Assembly: GCF_010669305.1 (NCBI RefSeq)
Contig: NZ_CP048649.1
Coordinates: 1,674,001 to 1,738,000, forward strand
Reading direction: 5' to 3'
Source of the DNA: Aminipila butyrica
GTDB taxonomy: Bacteria > Bacillota > Clostridia > Peptostreptococcales > Anaerovoracaceae
Length of the DNA: 64,000 bases
Each line of letters opens with the position of its first letter. Position 1 is the stretch's first letter. A program made the translations under genes and the position numbers. The notes under the pieces are model-generated. The model did no database searches. It had not been told where the DNA came from and worked only from the letters and a program-made list of their open reading frames with translations. Below are positions 46,379 to 55,090 of this stretch, in pieces.

Positions 46379-46692
46379 ATTTTTCTCTTTTCTCAACTCA
46401 CCTTAAATAACTTTATATTTTGATTTATTATCGATCTTTATTCTTACAATGCAATCCTCGCTATAAGAGGTTACAAAATTTTATTATACCATAGGTATGG
46501 CTAAAAAGATAGATTATTAAGCATGAAGGAGATTACTTTATTGTAGGTTTTTTGAACATATGTTACGACCTCTAAATAAGACGAGCAGCCGAAACGTGCT
46601 TCACATCAATTTTTGTGTTATACTTAGTATACGGAAAACTTTGTAATTTGTTTTTGAGTAGGCATAATTTAGAATAAAAAGGAGATATCATT
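46379..46692. promoter_or_regulatory. Divergent intergenic region with a palindrome at 46619-46631
   Basis: About 310 bases between the helicase and the VOC gene. TATACT-T-AGTATA at 46619-46631 is a perfect 6+1+6 dyad that could be an operator. TAGAAT at 46672-46677 may be a -10 for the VOC gene, with TTGTTT further upstream. Nothing else is evident. Confidence 0.35.
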
Positions 46693-47052
46693 ATGTACTT
46701 TAGACAACTGACTATAATCGTCAAGGATATGGAGAAATCTATTGAATTTTATGAGACAATTACGGAATTGAAGATTTCTCGGCGTTTTAAAGATGGATCT
46801 GCAGAGATTGCTTTTATGACAAATGGTAAAGGGGAGACAGAAATTGAATTAGTTTGTACGCCGCAGATGCAGAAATTTGAAGGAAAGGGCTTTTTCATTT
46901 GCTTTGTAACGGATAAACTGGATGCCATGCATGAATTGGCACAAACAAAAGGCTTAAATCCTTCTGATATTCGAAATCCGGATGCAGAAAGCCGTTATTT
47001 TTACGTTTATGACCCGAATGGCGTATCTGTACAACTGAAACAAAAGATGTAG
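46693..47052 (+). CDS. VOC-superfamily (glyoxalase/bleomycin-resistance-like) protein
   Basis: 119 residues, AAAAGGAG before the ATG. One VOC domain: TIIVKDMEKSIEFYE at the start, a middle ETEIELVC strand and the C-terminal YFYVYDPNGVSVQL. Metal ligands His/Glu are partly present, with the N-terminal His replaced in LTIIVKD, so it may not be a lyase. The function is not predictable. Confidence 0.85.
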   Translation: MYFRQLTIIVKDMEKSIEFYETITELKISRRFKDGSAEIAFMTNGKGETEIELVCTPQMQKFEGKGFFICFVTDKLDAMHELAQTKGLNPSDIRNPDAESRYFYVYDPNGVSVQLKQKM

Positions 47053-47214
47053 ACAATCTACAACTCCGATTGACTTCCTACAAATACTTGTTATAATAAT
47101 ATTATAGTTAGCATAAGCTAATTGAATGTTTGCGCTAGATTTAGGACATTCTGTAAATGGAATAACTAAATTAAGCTCTTGCTAGATGGTACTGGCAAGG
47201 GAAAGGAACGCTAT

Positions 47215-47901
47215 ATGAAGTACGAAGATTGGAAAGATAAGACAGCCGAGTTTAAGAAGATAGACGTTCGTCACCTTCAGGGAAACTTTTTCCTTGGGTT
47301 ACGAAAACAAGCCCAGAATTTAGAAATAGGAGAAGGCTTAGAAGTTATTCAGACCTTTGAGCCACATCCGCTCTATGCAGTATTGGAGCCTCTTGGCTTT
47401 GTCCATCATACAGAAAAAACTGCTGTTGGTGAATTTCACGTATATTTTTACCGAGCAGAAATAAAAGAGGCAGGGGGACAGGCCCCTTACGCACCCTTGG
47501 CCCTGTTGAATTATCCAATGATTGATGAAGAACTTGGTGAAATTGCCGTAAACTTCTGGGATTTGACCTGGAACAATGATAAAAGAACCCTGTCTTATGA
47601 AATGAGACTTTTACTGTCCTTAGCCAATGCGGTTGGTGCCGGAAGAATGCGTCAAGCCTCCAGAGAACTTGTAAAGGCGTATGCTTCGGGAATAGATTCT
47701 GCGGCATTGGACGATGTATTCGAACTGATTGCATGGAATCAAGGAATCGGTTATTTTAGTTCAGAAATCGGACCTTCCGCGCTGTTTCAAGCTTATAAGC
47801 TAATTAAGACACAAGAGAAAAATGGGAAGAGCCGTGAGGAAATAAAACAATTGCTCATGGAACGGTTTGGTGAGAAAAATGAAGAAGTAGGCGTGTCATA
47901 A
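47215..47901 (+). CDS. DUF2249-like plus AhpD/CMD-like two-domain protein
   Basis: 228 residues from ATG 47215 (AAAGGAA upstream); a TTG frame from 47179 is rejected. Residues about 10-90 (IDVRHLQGN, GEGLEVIQTFEPHPLYAVLE, FHVYFYRAE) resemble the TusA-like DUF2249 fold. Residues about 120-205 are helical and fit a carboxymuconolactone decarboxylase/AhpD-type domain (LSYEMRLLLSLANAVGAG), but with no CxxC pair, so peroxidase activity is unlikely. The combination hints at redox or sulfur handling; this is inference. A terminator follows. Confidence 0.6.
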   Translation: MKYEDWKDKTAEFKKIDVRHLQGNFFLGLRKQAQNLEIGEGLEVIQTFEPHPLYAVLEPLGFVHHTEKTAVGEFHVYFYRAEIKEAGGQAPYAPLALLNYPMIDEELGEIAVNFWDLTWNNDKRTLSYEMRLLLSLANAVGAGRMRQASRELVKAYASGIDSAALDDVFELIAWNQGIGYFSSEIGPSALFQAYKLIKTQEKNGKSREEIKQLLMERFGEKNEEVGVS

Positions 47902-47920
47902 AACACGAATTAGGGGATAA

Positions 47921-47951
47921 AAAAAGGGTTGCTAAATAGCAACTCTTTTTT
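47921..47951 (+). terminator. Intrinsic terminator
   Basis: AAAAAGGGTTGCTA and TAGCAACTCTTTTT pair with one G-U and an AA loop, then TTG. It serves the 47215 gene and may end the convergent DUF3298 gene too. Confidence 0.85.
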
Positions 47952-47982
47952 GTTACAAAATCTGTATGTATATAGCTCACCG

Positions 47983-48666
47983 CTAACAGGAAGGAGCCCA
48001 ACCTATCGTTGCATATGGAATGGTAAACTCAACAATACCTGTGGAGTAAGGTGCTATATCATATTGTTGATAATAAATGGTTATTCCGCTAGGGGCCATA
48101 TAAAAATTGTGGCAGCTAAGATTTCTGATAATTAACTCTTTATAATTATCAAAATAAATTCCTGGATTTTCTTTTAAGTTTCCTTCGGCCTGTGCTATTA
48201 TTTCCTGTGTGAGTAAAAGAGTGCAATTTGTAGAAGGTTTAAAGAAATCAGAGAGGTAGATATTTGATCCGCCGCATAGTTCCCAAGTGTTAGACGTTCT
48301 TGTGGTGTTTCCGTGTGCCCCTCCTGTGAATTCATATTTGTCAGTATAAAGACTTAAAAAACAGTTATCGTTATAAGTTATGGTGTATTCCATATAAGCT
48401 TCATAGCCATAAAACGGAAAATTATTTTTTAGTGAATCAGCGTAGTCCTCCATCGCTTGCTGGTAAAGTGTATTGGCGGCATATTCAAAGTATTCATCCA
48501 CTTGCATAGAAATTTGATTATTTATTTTTTCCCCTGCACATGAATTATTAGGTGTAGTCACTATTGGATATTTTATCGTAAGTGCCAGCATGTCAATATT
48601 ATCATATTTAAACTGACAATTAATTTCTTCTGTATGAGTAGTGGCAAAGCATCTTGGTTTATCCAT
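47983..48666 (-). CDS. DUF3298/DUF4163-like protein (RsiV/PdaC-type domain)
   Basis: 227 residues. The motif EFTGGAHGNTTRTSNTWEL and the C-terminal PYSTGIVEFTIPY are typical of the DUF4163-DUF3298 pair found in RsiV anti-sigma factors and PdaC deacetylases. There is no signal peptide or membrane helix and no sigma factor next to it, so unlike RsiV this copy may be cytoplasmic. Several Cys residues are present. An AGGAGG RBS precedes the ATG. Confidence 0.75.
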   Translation of the reverse strand: MDKPRCFATTHTEEINCQFKYDNIDMLALTIKYPIVTTPNNSCAGEKINNQISMQVDEYFEYAANTLYQQAMEDYADSLKNNFPFYGYEAYMEYTITYNDNCFLSLYTDKYEFTGGAHGNTTRTSNTWELCGGSNIYLSDFFKPSTNCTLLLTQEIIAQAEGNLKENPGIYFDNYKELIIRNLSCHNFYMAPSGITIYYQQYDIAPYSTGIVEFTIPYATIGWAPSC

Positions 48667-48821
48667 TTACAAACCTCCTATAATAAATTAGCTTATACCT
48701 ATCATATGCGCCAATTTTATATATGCTAATTTATCTTTGGGATTATTCCTATTTAGAGTAGGGGCATATGGCTATTAGACATATATCGAACTCCAATTTA
48801 TCTGTTTTCATAAAAATTGAA

Positions 48822-48864
48822 TGGTGCAAAAGAAGAAGACAAGGGCGTGTTTTCAGGGTATAGT
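48822..48864 (+). promoter_or_regulatory. Possible AdaA-controlled promoter
   Basis: TATAGT at 48859-48864 lies 27 bases before the ogt start, but the -35 region (near 48836-48841, AAGACA) is poor, as in activator-dependent promoters. GGTGCAAAAG at 48822-48831 lies just upstream and recalls the GCAA part of Ada boxes. AdaA is encoded in the operon and would be the binder. Confidence 0.3.
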
Positions 48865-48890
48865 AGAAGTATAAGAAGGAGGCAAATTTC

Positions 48891-49379
48891 ATGGTACATA
48901 CCGCATATATACAAACCACGCTGGGGTTAATTGGTATATCTGAAAGCGAGGGTTTTATTACAGAATTATTTTTTGAAAAAGACTTACAAAAAGGCACTGA
49001 CACACAGCTGACGCCATTGCTGGCAAAGGCAGAGAAGCAGCTTGCAGAATATTTGTCTGGAAGTCGTAGGGACTTTGAGCTTCCCCTTGATGTTGCAGGA
49101 ACAGCATTTCAGAAAACGGTCTGGGAGGCTTTACGAAAGATTCCTTATGGACAAACCCGAAGCTATAAGCAAATTGCAGAATGGATTGGAAAGCCAAGTG
49201 CAGCCCGGGCTGTAGGGATGGCAAATAATAAAAATTCGATATTGATTCTAATACCCTGTCATCGGGTTGTAGGTGCAGATGGGAAGTTGGTCGGCTATGC
49301 GGCCGGTTTGGATATGAAGGAAAAGTTGCTGGAATTGGAGCGAATACAGGCCAACGGAGGAAAGGAAGTCATTTTATGA
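48891..49379 (+). CDS. ogt: Methylated-DNA-protein cysteine methyltransferase
   Basis: 162 residues, AAGGAGG before the ATG. The acceptor site is LIPCHRVVGADGKLVGYAAG with the reactive Cys, preceded by the HTH helix (YKQIAEWIGKPSAARAVG). It removes O6-methyl groups from guanine in one suicidal reaction. It heads a four-gene unit in which each stop overlaps the next start (ATGA). Confidence 0.95.
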   Translation: MVHTAYIQTTLGLIGISESEGFITELFFEKDLQKGTDTQLTPLLAKAEKQLAEYLSGSRRDFELPLDVAGTAFQKTVWEALRKIPYGQTRSYKQIAEWIGKPSAARAVGMANNKNSILILIPCHRVVGADGKLVGYAAGLDMKEKLLELERIQANGGKEVIL

Positions 49380-50305
49380 AAGTACGCGATTTAGCACTAG
49401 CCACTTTTGTTATCATACTATGGGGCATAAATTTTACTGTTATTAAAGTAGGCGTTCACGAGATCCCGCCTATGCTGCTGGTATCGCTGCGCTTTTTCTT
49501 TGCGGCATTCCCGGCAGTATTTTTGGTAAAACGCCCAGCTACCAGTTGGAAGTACGTGGTTGCTTATGGATTGACAGTGGGCGTCGGTCAATTTTCCTGT
49601 TTATTTTATGCCATCCACGTAGGAATGCCAGCTGGCGTTGCATCGGTAGTATTACAATCACAGGCATTTTTTACGGTTTTATTTGCAGGTATCGTGTTTC
49701 AAGAACGAATTAAAATAGGGCAAGCAGCAGGCCTCCTTGTGTCTGGCGTAGGCCTTTTCCTCATCAGCGGGAACCTTGGTGGCGGGCAGGGAGCTATGAT
49801 ACCCGTGGGAGCTTTTCTACTTACCTTAGTGGCTGCATTTTTTTGGGGACTTTCCAATATTGTCGTCAGGCAGGCTTCTAAGGAGGCTGCATTACAGGGA
49901 AATAAACTAAATATGTTCCATATGGTTGTGTGGTCCAGTCTGATACCGCCGCTTCCAATGTTGGTGGCCTCGTTAATCCTGGAAAAATCAGAACAAGTTT
50001 GGCACGCAATGAGCAACTTGAATGAATTAGCTGTCTTTTCTGTATTATATCTTGCCTTATTTGCTACGCTGATTGGGTATGGTATATGGAGCACCTTACT
50101 GTCAACCTATCCGGCTCAGAAGATAGCCCCCTTGTCTTTGCTTGTTCCTGTCGTTGGACTTATTACAGCACAGGTGTTTCTTAGCGAAAAGCTTTCTGCC
50201 ATTCAGTGGGCAGGAGGGGGGATTATTATCTTGGGGCTGTTGATATCCAACTGTGCCCCTCTGCTGGGAAAACGAGGCTCAATCGAAAGGGAGAGCTTTA
50301 GATGA
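49376..50305 (+). CDS. EamA/DMT-family transporter
   Basis: 309 residues with ten predicted membrane helices in two EamA repeats (LATFVIILWGINFTVIKVG opens the first; AAFFWGLSNIVVRQ opens the second). Members export metabolites such as amino acids; the substrate is unknown. It overlaps both ogt and adaA by 4 bases, so it is fully coupled to the alkylation-response genes, an unusual partner. Tail residues are basic, cytoplasmic side. Confidence 0.9.
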   Translation: MKVRDLALATFVIILWGINFTVIKVGVHEIPPMLLVSLRFFFAAFPAVFLVKRPATSWKYVVAYGLTVGVGQFSCLFYAIHVGMPAGVASVVLQSQAFFTVLFAGIVFQERIKIGQAAGLLVSGVGLFLISGNLGGGQGAMIPVGAFLLTLVAAFFWGLSNIVVRQASKEAALQGNKLNMFHMVVWSSLIPPLPMLVASLILEKSEQVWHAMSNLNELAVFSVLYLALFATLIGYGIWSTLLSTYPAQKIAPLSLLVPVVGLITAQVFLSEKLSAIQWAGGGIIILGLLISNCAPLLGKRGSIERESFR

Positions 50306-50865
50306 CAGAAGAAGAAAAATGGAAGGCATCATTGTCCTGTGATGCCGCTTACGACGGTCAATTTTTCTATGGTGTGAAAACAACTGGAATTTTTTGTCGG
50401 CCATCCTGTAAATCAAAGAGTCCCAAACGAGAAAACGTTATTTTCTTTGATACAGCAGAACAGGCACAACAGCATGGACTTCGTCCCTGCAAACGGTGTC
50501 GGCCTGATTTATTAGAATTTCAACCACAGAAAGAAAATGCAGAAAAAATCAAATTGATTTATGAGCAGTTTTATTTAGATTATAACGATTTAAGAGAGGA
50601 ATTAAAAAAGCTTGGTCTCAGCAGAAACCGAATTACTCAGCTGTTTCAGCAGCAATATGGAAAAACACCAGTAGAATATTTAAATGAGCTGCGTATAGAC
50701 CGTGCTAAACAGCTGCTGGTGAGTACACCGGAAAATATATTGCAGATTGCCTTGCAAAGTGGCTTTGAGAGCCTCTCTACTTTTTATATACAGTTTCAAA
50801 AAGTAGTGGGTGTTTCGCCAAAGGCGTATCGGCAATCCTTTGCCCAGAAGGAGGAAAAGCCATGA
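50302..50865 (+). CDS. adaA: AdaA-type methyl-phosphotriester sensor and AraC-like activator
   Basis: 187 residues. The N-terminal Ada metal-binding domain has the four zinc Cys in FCRPSC and RPCKRC, one of which takes the methyl group from phosphotriesters. A C-terminal AraC-type HTH pair follows (GLSRNRITQLFQQQYGKTPVEYL and QIALQSGFESLSTFYIQFQK). Once methylated it activates transcription, likely of its own operon. There is no methyltransferase domain; that role is in the separate ogt, as in Bacillus. Confidence 0.93.
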   Translation: MTEEEKWKASLSCDAAYDGQFFYGVKTTGIFCRPSCKSKSPKRENVIFFDTAEQAQQHGLRPCKRCRPDLLEFQPQKENAEKIKLIYEQFYLDYNDLREELKKLGLSRNRITQLFQQQYGKTPVEYLNELRIDRAKQLLVSTPENILQIALQSGFESLSTFYIQFQKVVGVSPKAYRQSFAQKEEKP

Positions 50866-51800
50866 TTATCAGCGCAAGCCGCCGCACAGATATTCCGGCC
50901 TTCTATTCTGAGTGGCTGCTCAATCGCCTCCAGGAAGGCTATGCATTAATTCCAAACCCGCGGAATCCTCTTTATTTCAGTCGGGTGAGATTGAACCCAG
51001 AGATTGTTGACTGCCTCGTGTTCTGGACCAAAAATCCAGCCCCTATGATTCCGAAACTTAGTCAAATAACAGCAATGGGGTATCCTTTTTATTTTCAATT
51101 CACGCTGAATCCCTATGGAGCAAATATTGAACAAAATTTGCCGGATAAAAAAACGCGGATACAAACGTTTCAGACTTTAAGCCGCATCTTAGGGCCGGAA
51201 CGGGTAGTATGGCGGTATGACCCGGTCATCCTGACAAAACAAATGGATGTGGCTTATCATATACAAGCTTTCGAAAAAATGGCCTTGGCTTTGGAGGGCT
51301 TTACACACCGTTGTATTTTCAGTTTTTTGGATTTCTATCCGAAGATACGCGGAGAACTACAGGCACTTGGTGGGATTGAGATGCAGGAGACAGATATGCG
51401 CAGCGTGGCGGCGGGATTTGCTCAAATTGCTGGGGGGCATAAAATCCGTCTATTTACCTGCTGTGAGACGGTAGATCTAAATGCCTATGGAATTGCTCCG
51501 GGGGCCTGTATTGATGCAAGCTTGATAGAAGAAATTCTAGACTGCTCTATCTACTACAATAAAGATATAAATCAGCGGGCGGCGTGCAGGTGCATGGAGA
51601 GTGTAGAAATCGGCACTTATGACGGTTGCGCACATGGCTGTCAATATTGCTATGCAATATCTTCGGAGAGAGCAGTACGGAATAATATGGAAAACCATGA
51701 TCCGCAAGCTCCAGTTTTATTTGGGAATCTGCCGGAAAAGGCCATCATACATGAGAAAAAGATGATTTCTGTAAAAGACGGACAAATGCGATTGTTTTAA
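50862..51800 (+). CDS. DUF1848 protein with C-terminal Cys cluster
   Basis: 312 residues, ATGA overlap with adaA. It opens MIISASRRTDIPAFYSEW, the family start, and has VFWTKNPAPM, VWRYDPVIL and the C-terminal CAHGCQYCYAI, a Cx3Cx2C motif like those holding a 4Fe-4S cluster in radical-SAM enzymes but at the wrong end of the chain. The family function is unknown to me. Its coupling to ogt and adaA suggests a DNA-damage role (spore photoproduct lyase-like chemistry is only a speculation). Confidence 0.85.
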   Translation: MIISASRRTDIPAFYSEWLLNRLQEGYALIPNPRNPLYFSRVRLNPEIVDCLVFWTKNPAPMIPKLSQITAMGYPFYFQFTLNPYGANIEQNLPDKKTRIQTFQTLSRILGPERVVWRYDPVILTKQMDVAYHIQAFEKMALALEGFTHRCIFSFLDFYPKIRGELQALGGIEMQETDMRSVAAGFAQIAGGHKIRLFTCCETVDLNAYGIAPGACIDASLIEEILDCSIYYNKDINQRAACRCMESVEIGTYDGCAHGCQYCYAISSERAVRNNMENHDPQAPVLFGNLPEKAIIHEKKMISVKDGQMRLF

Positions 51801-51817
51801 AATAGCTGCTACATTGC

Positions 51818-52261
51818 CTATAAAAACTTATGGATACTATCATTTACCTCAGTTTTTGAAAAAATAATAGATGTTTCTGTTAAGGCATAGGAGGATACCG
51901 CATTGATAAATTCTTCAATATCAGCTAAAGAAGAAACGGATAATTTTACAATAAAGCATGCAGAACCTGCAATTCTGTAACACCACTCACTGTGTTTATA
52001 CTCCTTGATAAAGTTTTTAAACTTTACATGTTGTCCATCTCTCATGGTAACTTCAATGATACAGTCGATGACAAAACCAAGATTCTTTTTGTTCAGGCGA
52101 ATGGTATACCCCTCAATGATGTTGTTATCCTCAAGCTTTCTTACCCTTTCCGCGACAGAAGGGGGCGAAAGGTTTACTCGTTTCGACAACTCCCTGATGG
52201 ATATACGGCAATCGGTCTGCAATTCTTGTAAAATACGTGCATCAATTTCATCTATTTTCAT
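51818..52261 (-). CDS. Lrp/AsnC-family transcriptional regulator
   Basis: 147 residues. The N-terminal HTH is DARILQELQTDCRISIRELSKRVNLSPPSVAERVRKLE-like (shown here by its first segment DARILQELQTDC and SPPSVAERVRKL), and the C-terminal RAM domain senses amino acids. Divergent to the AhpD-like gene at 52399, which it may control together with itself. It is convergent with the DUF1848 gene, 17 bases apart. Confidence 0.92.
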   Translation of the reverse strand: MKIDEIDARILQELQTDCRISIRELSKRVNLSPPSVAERVRKLEDNNIIEGYTIRLNKKNLGFVIDCIIEVTMRDGQHVKFKNFIKEYKHSEWCYRIAGSACFIVKLSVSSLADIEEFINAVSSYALTETSIIFSKTEVNDSIHKFL

Positions 52262-52281
52262 TTGGCATATCCTTTCTAAAA

Positions 52282-52334
52282 AAATGTTTCAATAGAAATA
52301 TGAAATGTTTTATTTGATATTGATTGAAATGTTA
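52282..52334. promoter_or_regulatory. Repeated AAATGTTT boxes, candidate Lrp sites
   Basis: AAATGTTT occurs at about 52282 and 52303 and AAATGTTA at 52327, spaced 21 and 24 bases, in the 137-base gap between the Lrp gene and the AhpD-like gene. Spacing near two helical turns suits Lrp-type wrapping. TTGATT plus TATATA 16 bases apart nearby may be the promoter of the AhpD-like gene. Confidence 0.35.
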
Positions 52335-52398
52335 TTTTCATTATATATCTGTTACAATGATTCCGTCAACTAAACATATTTTTTAGGGAGGAATACAG

Positions 52399-52815
52399 AT
52401 GAACATGATTTCTTTTTCACAGAACGGGGAGACCCCCTTTCAACAACTATTGGGATTTAATAAAGATATTCTGGAGAAGTGGATTTCTTTGGAAGAATGC
52501 TTTTATTCCAGCAAAACCTTTTCTGTCGAACTAAAAGAGGAGGTCCGTCGCAGATTGGCTTTTAATAACGGCTGCGAATACTGCAAAGCTAAAGGGGCTC
52601 CTTCAAAGGCTATCCTAAATCCGCGAATACAAATGGCTGCTCGTTTTGCTGATTTTTCTAGTAAAGAAACACATATAGGTGACCGGGAAATGGGAGCACT
52701 GAAAGAAGTGTTCTCAGAAAGGGAGATATCAGAGCTCTTGGCCTTTATTTGTTTCACATCGGCTAGTCAGCGATTTGGAGCACTATTAAATCTGCTGCCG
52801 AGTTGTCAGATTTAA
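52399..52815 (+). CDS. AhpD/carboxymuconolactone decarboxylase-like protein
   Basis: 138 residues with AGGGAGG before the ATG. The motif NNGCEYCKAKG has the CxxC redox pair of AhpD-type proteins within the helical CMD fold, and EVRRRLAF and FSEREISELLAFICF fit the flanking helices. It may be a small thiol peroxidase or disulfide reductant. A long hairpin terminator follows. The Lrp regulator is divergent to it. Confidence 0.75.
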   Translation: MNMISFSQNGETPFQQLLGFNKDILEKWISLEECFYSSKTFSVELKEEVRRRLAFNNGCEYCKAKGAPSKAILNPRIQMAARFADFSSKETHIGDREMGALKEVFSEREISELLAFICFTSASQRFGALLNLLPSCQI

Positions 52816-52867
52816 GTTATCCCTGTATTTAAAGCAGCCCTGAAATATGCTTTCACTCAAATAAATT

Positions 52868-52911
52868 AAGGTTGACAGTTTATCATTTGATGATAGCTGT
52901 CAACCTTTTTA
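52868..52911 (+). terminator. Strong intrinsic terminator
   Basis: AAGGTTGACAG and CTGTCAACCTT form an 11-bp stem extended by TATCAT/ATGATA inside, followed by TTTTTA. Confidence 0.92.
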
Positions 52912-52922
52912 TATGTTAGGCG

Positions 52923-53018
52923 ATGAGCGGACAAACAATCATCATGGTAACACATTCGTCGGAAGCCGCCCAAAGCAGCAGCCGAATTATTACAGTCCGA
53001 GACGGAATAATGGAATAA
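52923..53018 (+). pseudogene. C-terminal remnant of an ABC transporter ATPase
   Basis: A 31-residue frame reads SGQTIIMVTHSSEAAQSS and ends RIITVRDGIME. This is the H-loop and final strand of a MacB/LolD-type ATPase with everything upstream missing. It has no RBS and sits directly after a terminator, so it is a relic. Confidence 0.7.
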
Positions 53019-53143
53019 GTCGTTATGATTTTTTGACTTGATAATAAATTTTTATTGCGCTACAGTTAAGTTTACAAAAGAGGACAGTAAAAGCGAGGAA
53101 TAAATATCCTCTCTACAGTATGATTTAGTCAGGAGGGAAAGAA

Positions 53144-54028
53144 ATGGAGTGGTTGAAGAAGCTAAGCAATGCCATTGATTATATTGAAAAGAATTTAGAC
53201 GGCGAGATTTGTTATGAAGAAGCGGCTAAAATTGCCTGTTGTTCTACCTACTATTTCGGGCGGATGTTTTCCTATGTAGCGGGTATATCCTTATCCGAGT
53301 ATATTCGCCGCCGGAGAATGACACAGGCTGCTTTTGAAATACAAAACACGGATAGGAAGGTTTTGGAGGTTGCATTAAAATATGGCTATACTTCTCCGAC
53401 GTCCTTTAACCGGGCCTTTCAAAATGTGCATGGAATATCCCCAATTTCCGCAAAAGCAAAAGGCTGTATCTTAAATGCATACCCGCCTATTAAATTTTCA
53501 GTCAATATAATAGGGGGTAATGTTATGCCCTACCGGGTGGAAGAAAAAGAAGCCATGAGACTTGTTGGTATCCGCATGCCATTGACAATGGATATGGAGG
53601 AGAACAAAAGGAGTGTTCCGCATTTTTGGGAAAATACATTAAAAAGCAGACAATTTGCAAATATATGCAACTTGTCAACTAGGCTGCCCATGAGCATTTT
53701 AGGAGCTACAGTTTGCCAAAATGATGAAATATATTATTACATTGCGGCAGCAACCGACCAGCCTGTACCAGAGGGAATGGTTGAATATCAAATTCCAAAG
53801 GCTACATGGGTGGTGTTTGAAAATAACGGTTTATTTAAAACATCTGTACAAGATATTTTTAAAAGATTTTTAACGGAATGGCTTCCTTTTTCGGGCTATG
53901 CCTATGCAGAACTACCAGATGTAGAAGTCTATCCGATCAGCAAGGAGATAAACCGTTCAGGCTATTGTGAAGTATGGATTGCAGTAAAAAAGGAAAAGGA
54001 GAATGAAACCCATGGAATATCAAATTGA
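53144..54028 (+). CDS. AraC-family regulator with GyrI-like effector domain
   Basis: 294 residues, AGGAGG before the ATG. Two N-terminal AraC HTH motifs (EAAKIACCSTYYFGRMFSYV and VALKYGYTSPTSFNRAFQNV) are followed by a GyrI-like small-molecule domain from about residue 125 (YRVEEKEAMRLVGIRMPL to GYCEVWIAVKK). Such proteins sense drugs or cations and activate exporters. The ABC exporter genes downstream are the likely target. Its 3' end overlaps a short GyrI-like frame. Confidence 0.9.
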   Translation: MEWLKKLSNAIDYIEKNLDGEICYEEAAKIACCSTYYFGRMFSYVAGISLSEYIRRRRMTQAAFEIQNTDRKVLEVALKYGYTSPTSFNRAFQNVHGISPISAKAKGCILNAYPPIKFSVNIIGGNVMPYRVEEKEAMRLVGIRMPLTMDMEENKRSVPHFWENTLKSRQFANICNLSTRLPMSILGATVCQNDEIYYYIAAATDQPVPEGMVEYQIPKATWVVFENNGLFKTSVQDIFKRFLTEWLPFSGYAYAELPDVEVYPISKEINRSGYCEVWIAVKKEKENETHGISN

Positions 54029-54143
54029 AATTAGAAATATTGAGCCAATTCACGTTGCTTACCAGCATTACAAAGGAGTTGCAACAGAAGCAAAGAAGTT
54101 CTTCCCTAATGTTTTCAAATCCATTCAGGGAGGAATAAAATGA
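54003..54143 (+). pseudogene. Truncated GyrI-like ORF ahead of the ABC exporter
   Basis: 46 codons starting ATG 54003 (MKPMEYQIEIRNIEPIHVAY) and KFFPNVFKSIQGGIK before the stop. It matches the first third of stand-alone GyrI-like proteins, whose remaining ~100 residues are absent. AAAAGGAGAATG precedes it, and its stop overlaps the ABC gene start with GGGAGG as RBS. It may now serve only as a coupling leader. Confidence 0.5.
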
Positions 54144-55090
54144 CTGCTATTTATGTGAATGATTTGGTGAAAAAGTATAAAAGCGGAGTGGTGGCATTAA
54201 ACGGTCTTACTTTAACGGTAAGGGAAGGCGAAATTTTTTCTCTTTTGGGAGAGAACGGAGCAGGAAAATCAACGCTTATTAATATACTGACAACTTATCT
54301 AAGTCCTACTTCTGGAACTGTTACCCTGTTTGGAAAAGATACTTATGGTAAAGCGGCTGAAATCCGTTCAAAAATTTCTTGTGTGGCACAAAGAACTTCT
54401 ATCGATACACACTTATCCCTTACAGAAAACATGATGTTTCAAAGTAAGCTGTATAAAGTCCCGAAGTCAGAAGCTGTAAACCGTATGGAAATGCTCATTT
54501 CCTGTTTTGGATTAGACAAGTATTTGAACGATTCGGTTTCGACCTACTCCGGCGGAGTAAAAAGGCGGCTTGATATTGCACTAAATCTGATGTCCAAACC
54601 CAACGTGTTATTTTTAGACGAGCCAACTGTTGGTATGGATATTCAATCCCGGATGGCAATGTGGGATATGGTAAAGAAGATTAGAAATAATTTTGGAACT
54701 ACCATTTTCTTAACAACTCATTATTTAGAAGAAGCCGATCAGTTGAGTGATACAATCTGTATTATGAAAAATGGCAAAGAGGTCATTCAAGGTTCTCCCA
54801 ATTTGCTCAGGGAGCATCTGCGGCAGGATATGCTGCAAATTAGCTTTTCAGGAAAAAAAGAAGCTGAAAATTATTTTAAAGCCCTAAAAGGAGCCTTGGC
54901 TCTCAAAGAGTCCGATTTACGTCAGAATAAAATTCTTACTAGCTTAAAAAGAGGACAGAGCGATTTAGAAAAAACAATCCGTCTTCTGTTGGAGCATGGC
55001 ATTCCGTTCTTGGGAATTGAAATAATTCAGCCTACCTTAGAAGATGTTTTCATCAGCCTGACCAGTGAAAATAGAAAGGAGGTCAGCTAA
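54140..55090 (+). CDS. ABC exporter ATP-binding protein, drug (DrrA/CcmA) type
   Basis: 316 residues. Walker A GENGAGKST, Q-loop, signature YSGGVKRRLD, Walker B VLFLDEPTVGMD and H-loop LTTHYLEEAD are all intact, with a C-terminal extension of about 90 residues typical of the DrrA/NatA branch. It pairs with the permease starting at its last base. Together with the AraC/GyrI gene it looks like a drug-inducible efflux unit. Confidence 0.93.
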   Translation: MTAIYVNDLVKKYKSGVVALNGLTLTVREGEIFSLLGENGAGKSTLINILTTYLSPTSGTVTLFGKDTYGKAAEIRSKISCVAQRTSIDTHLSLTENMMFQSKLYKVPKSEAVNRMEMLISCFGLDKYLNDSVSTYSGGVKRRLDIALNLMSKPNVLFLDEPTVGMDIQSRMAMWDMVKKIRNNFGTTIFLTTHYLEEADQLSDTICIMKNGKEVIQGSPNLLREHLRQDMLQISFSGKKEAENYFKALKGALALKESDLRQNKILTSLKRGQSDLEKTIRLLLEHGIPFLGIEIIQPTLEDVFISLTSENRKEVS

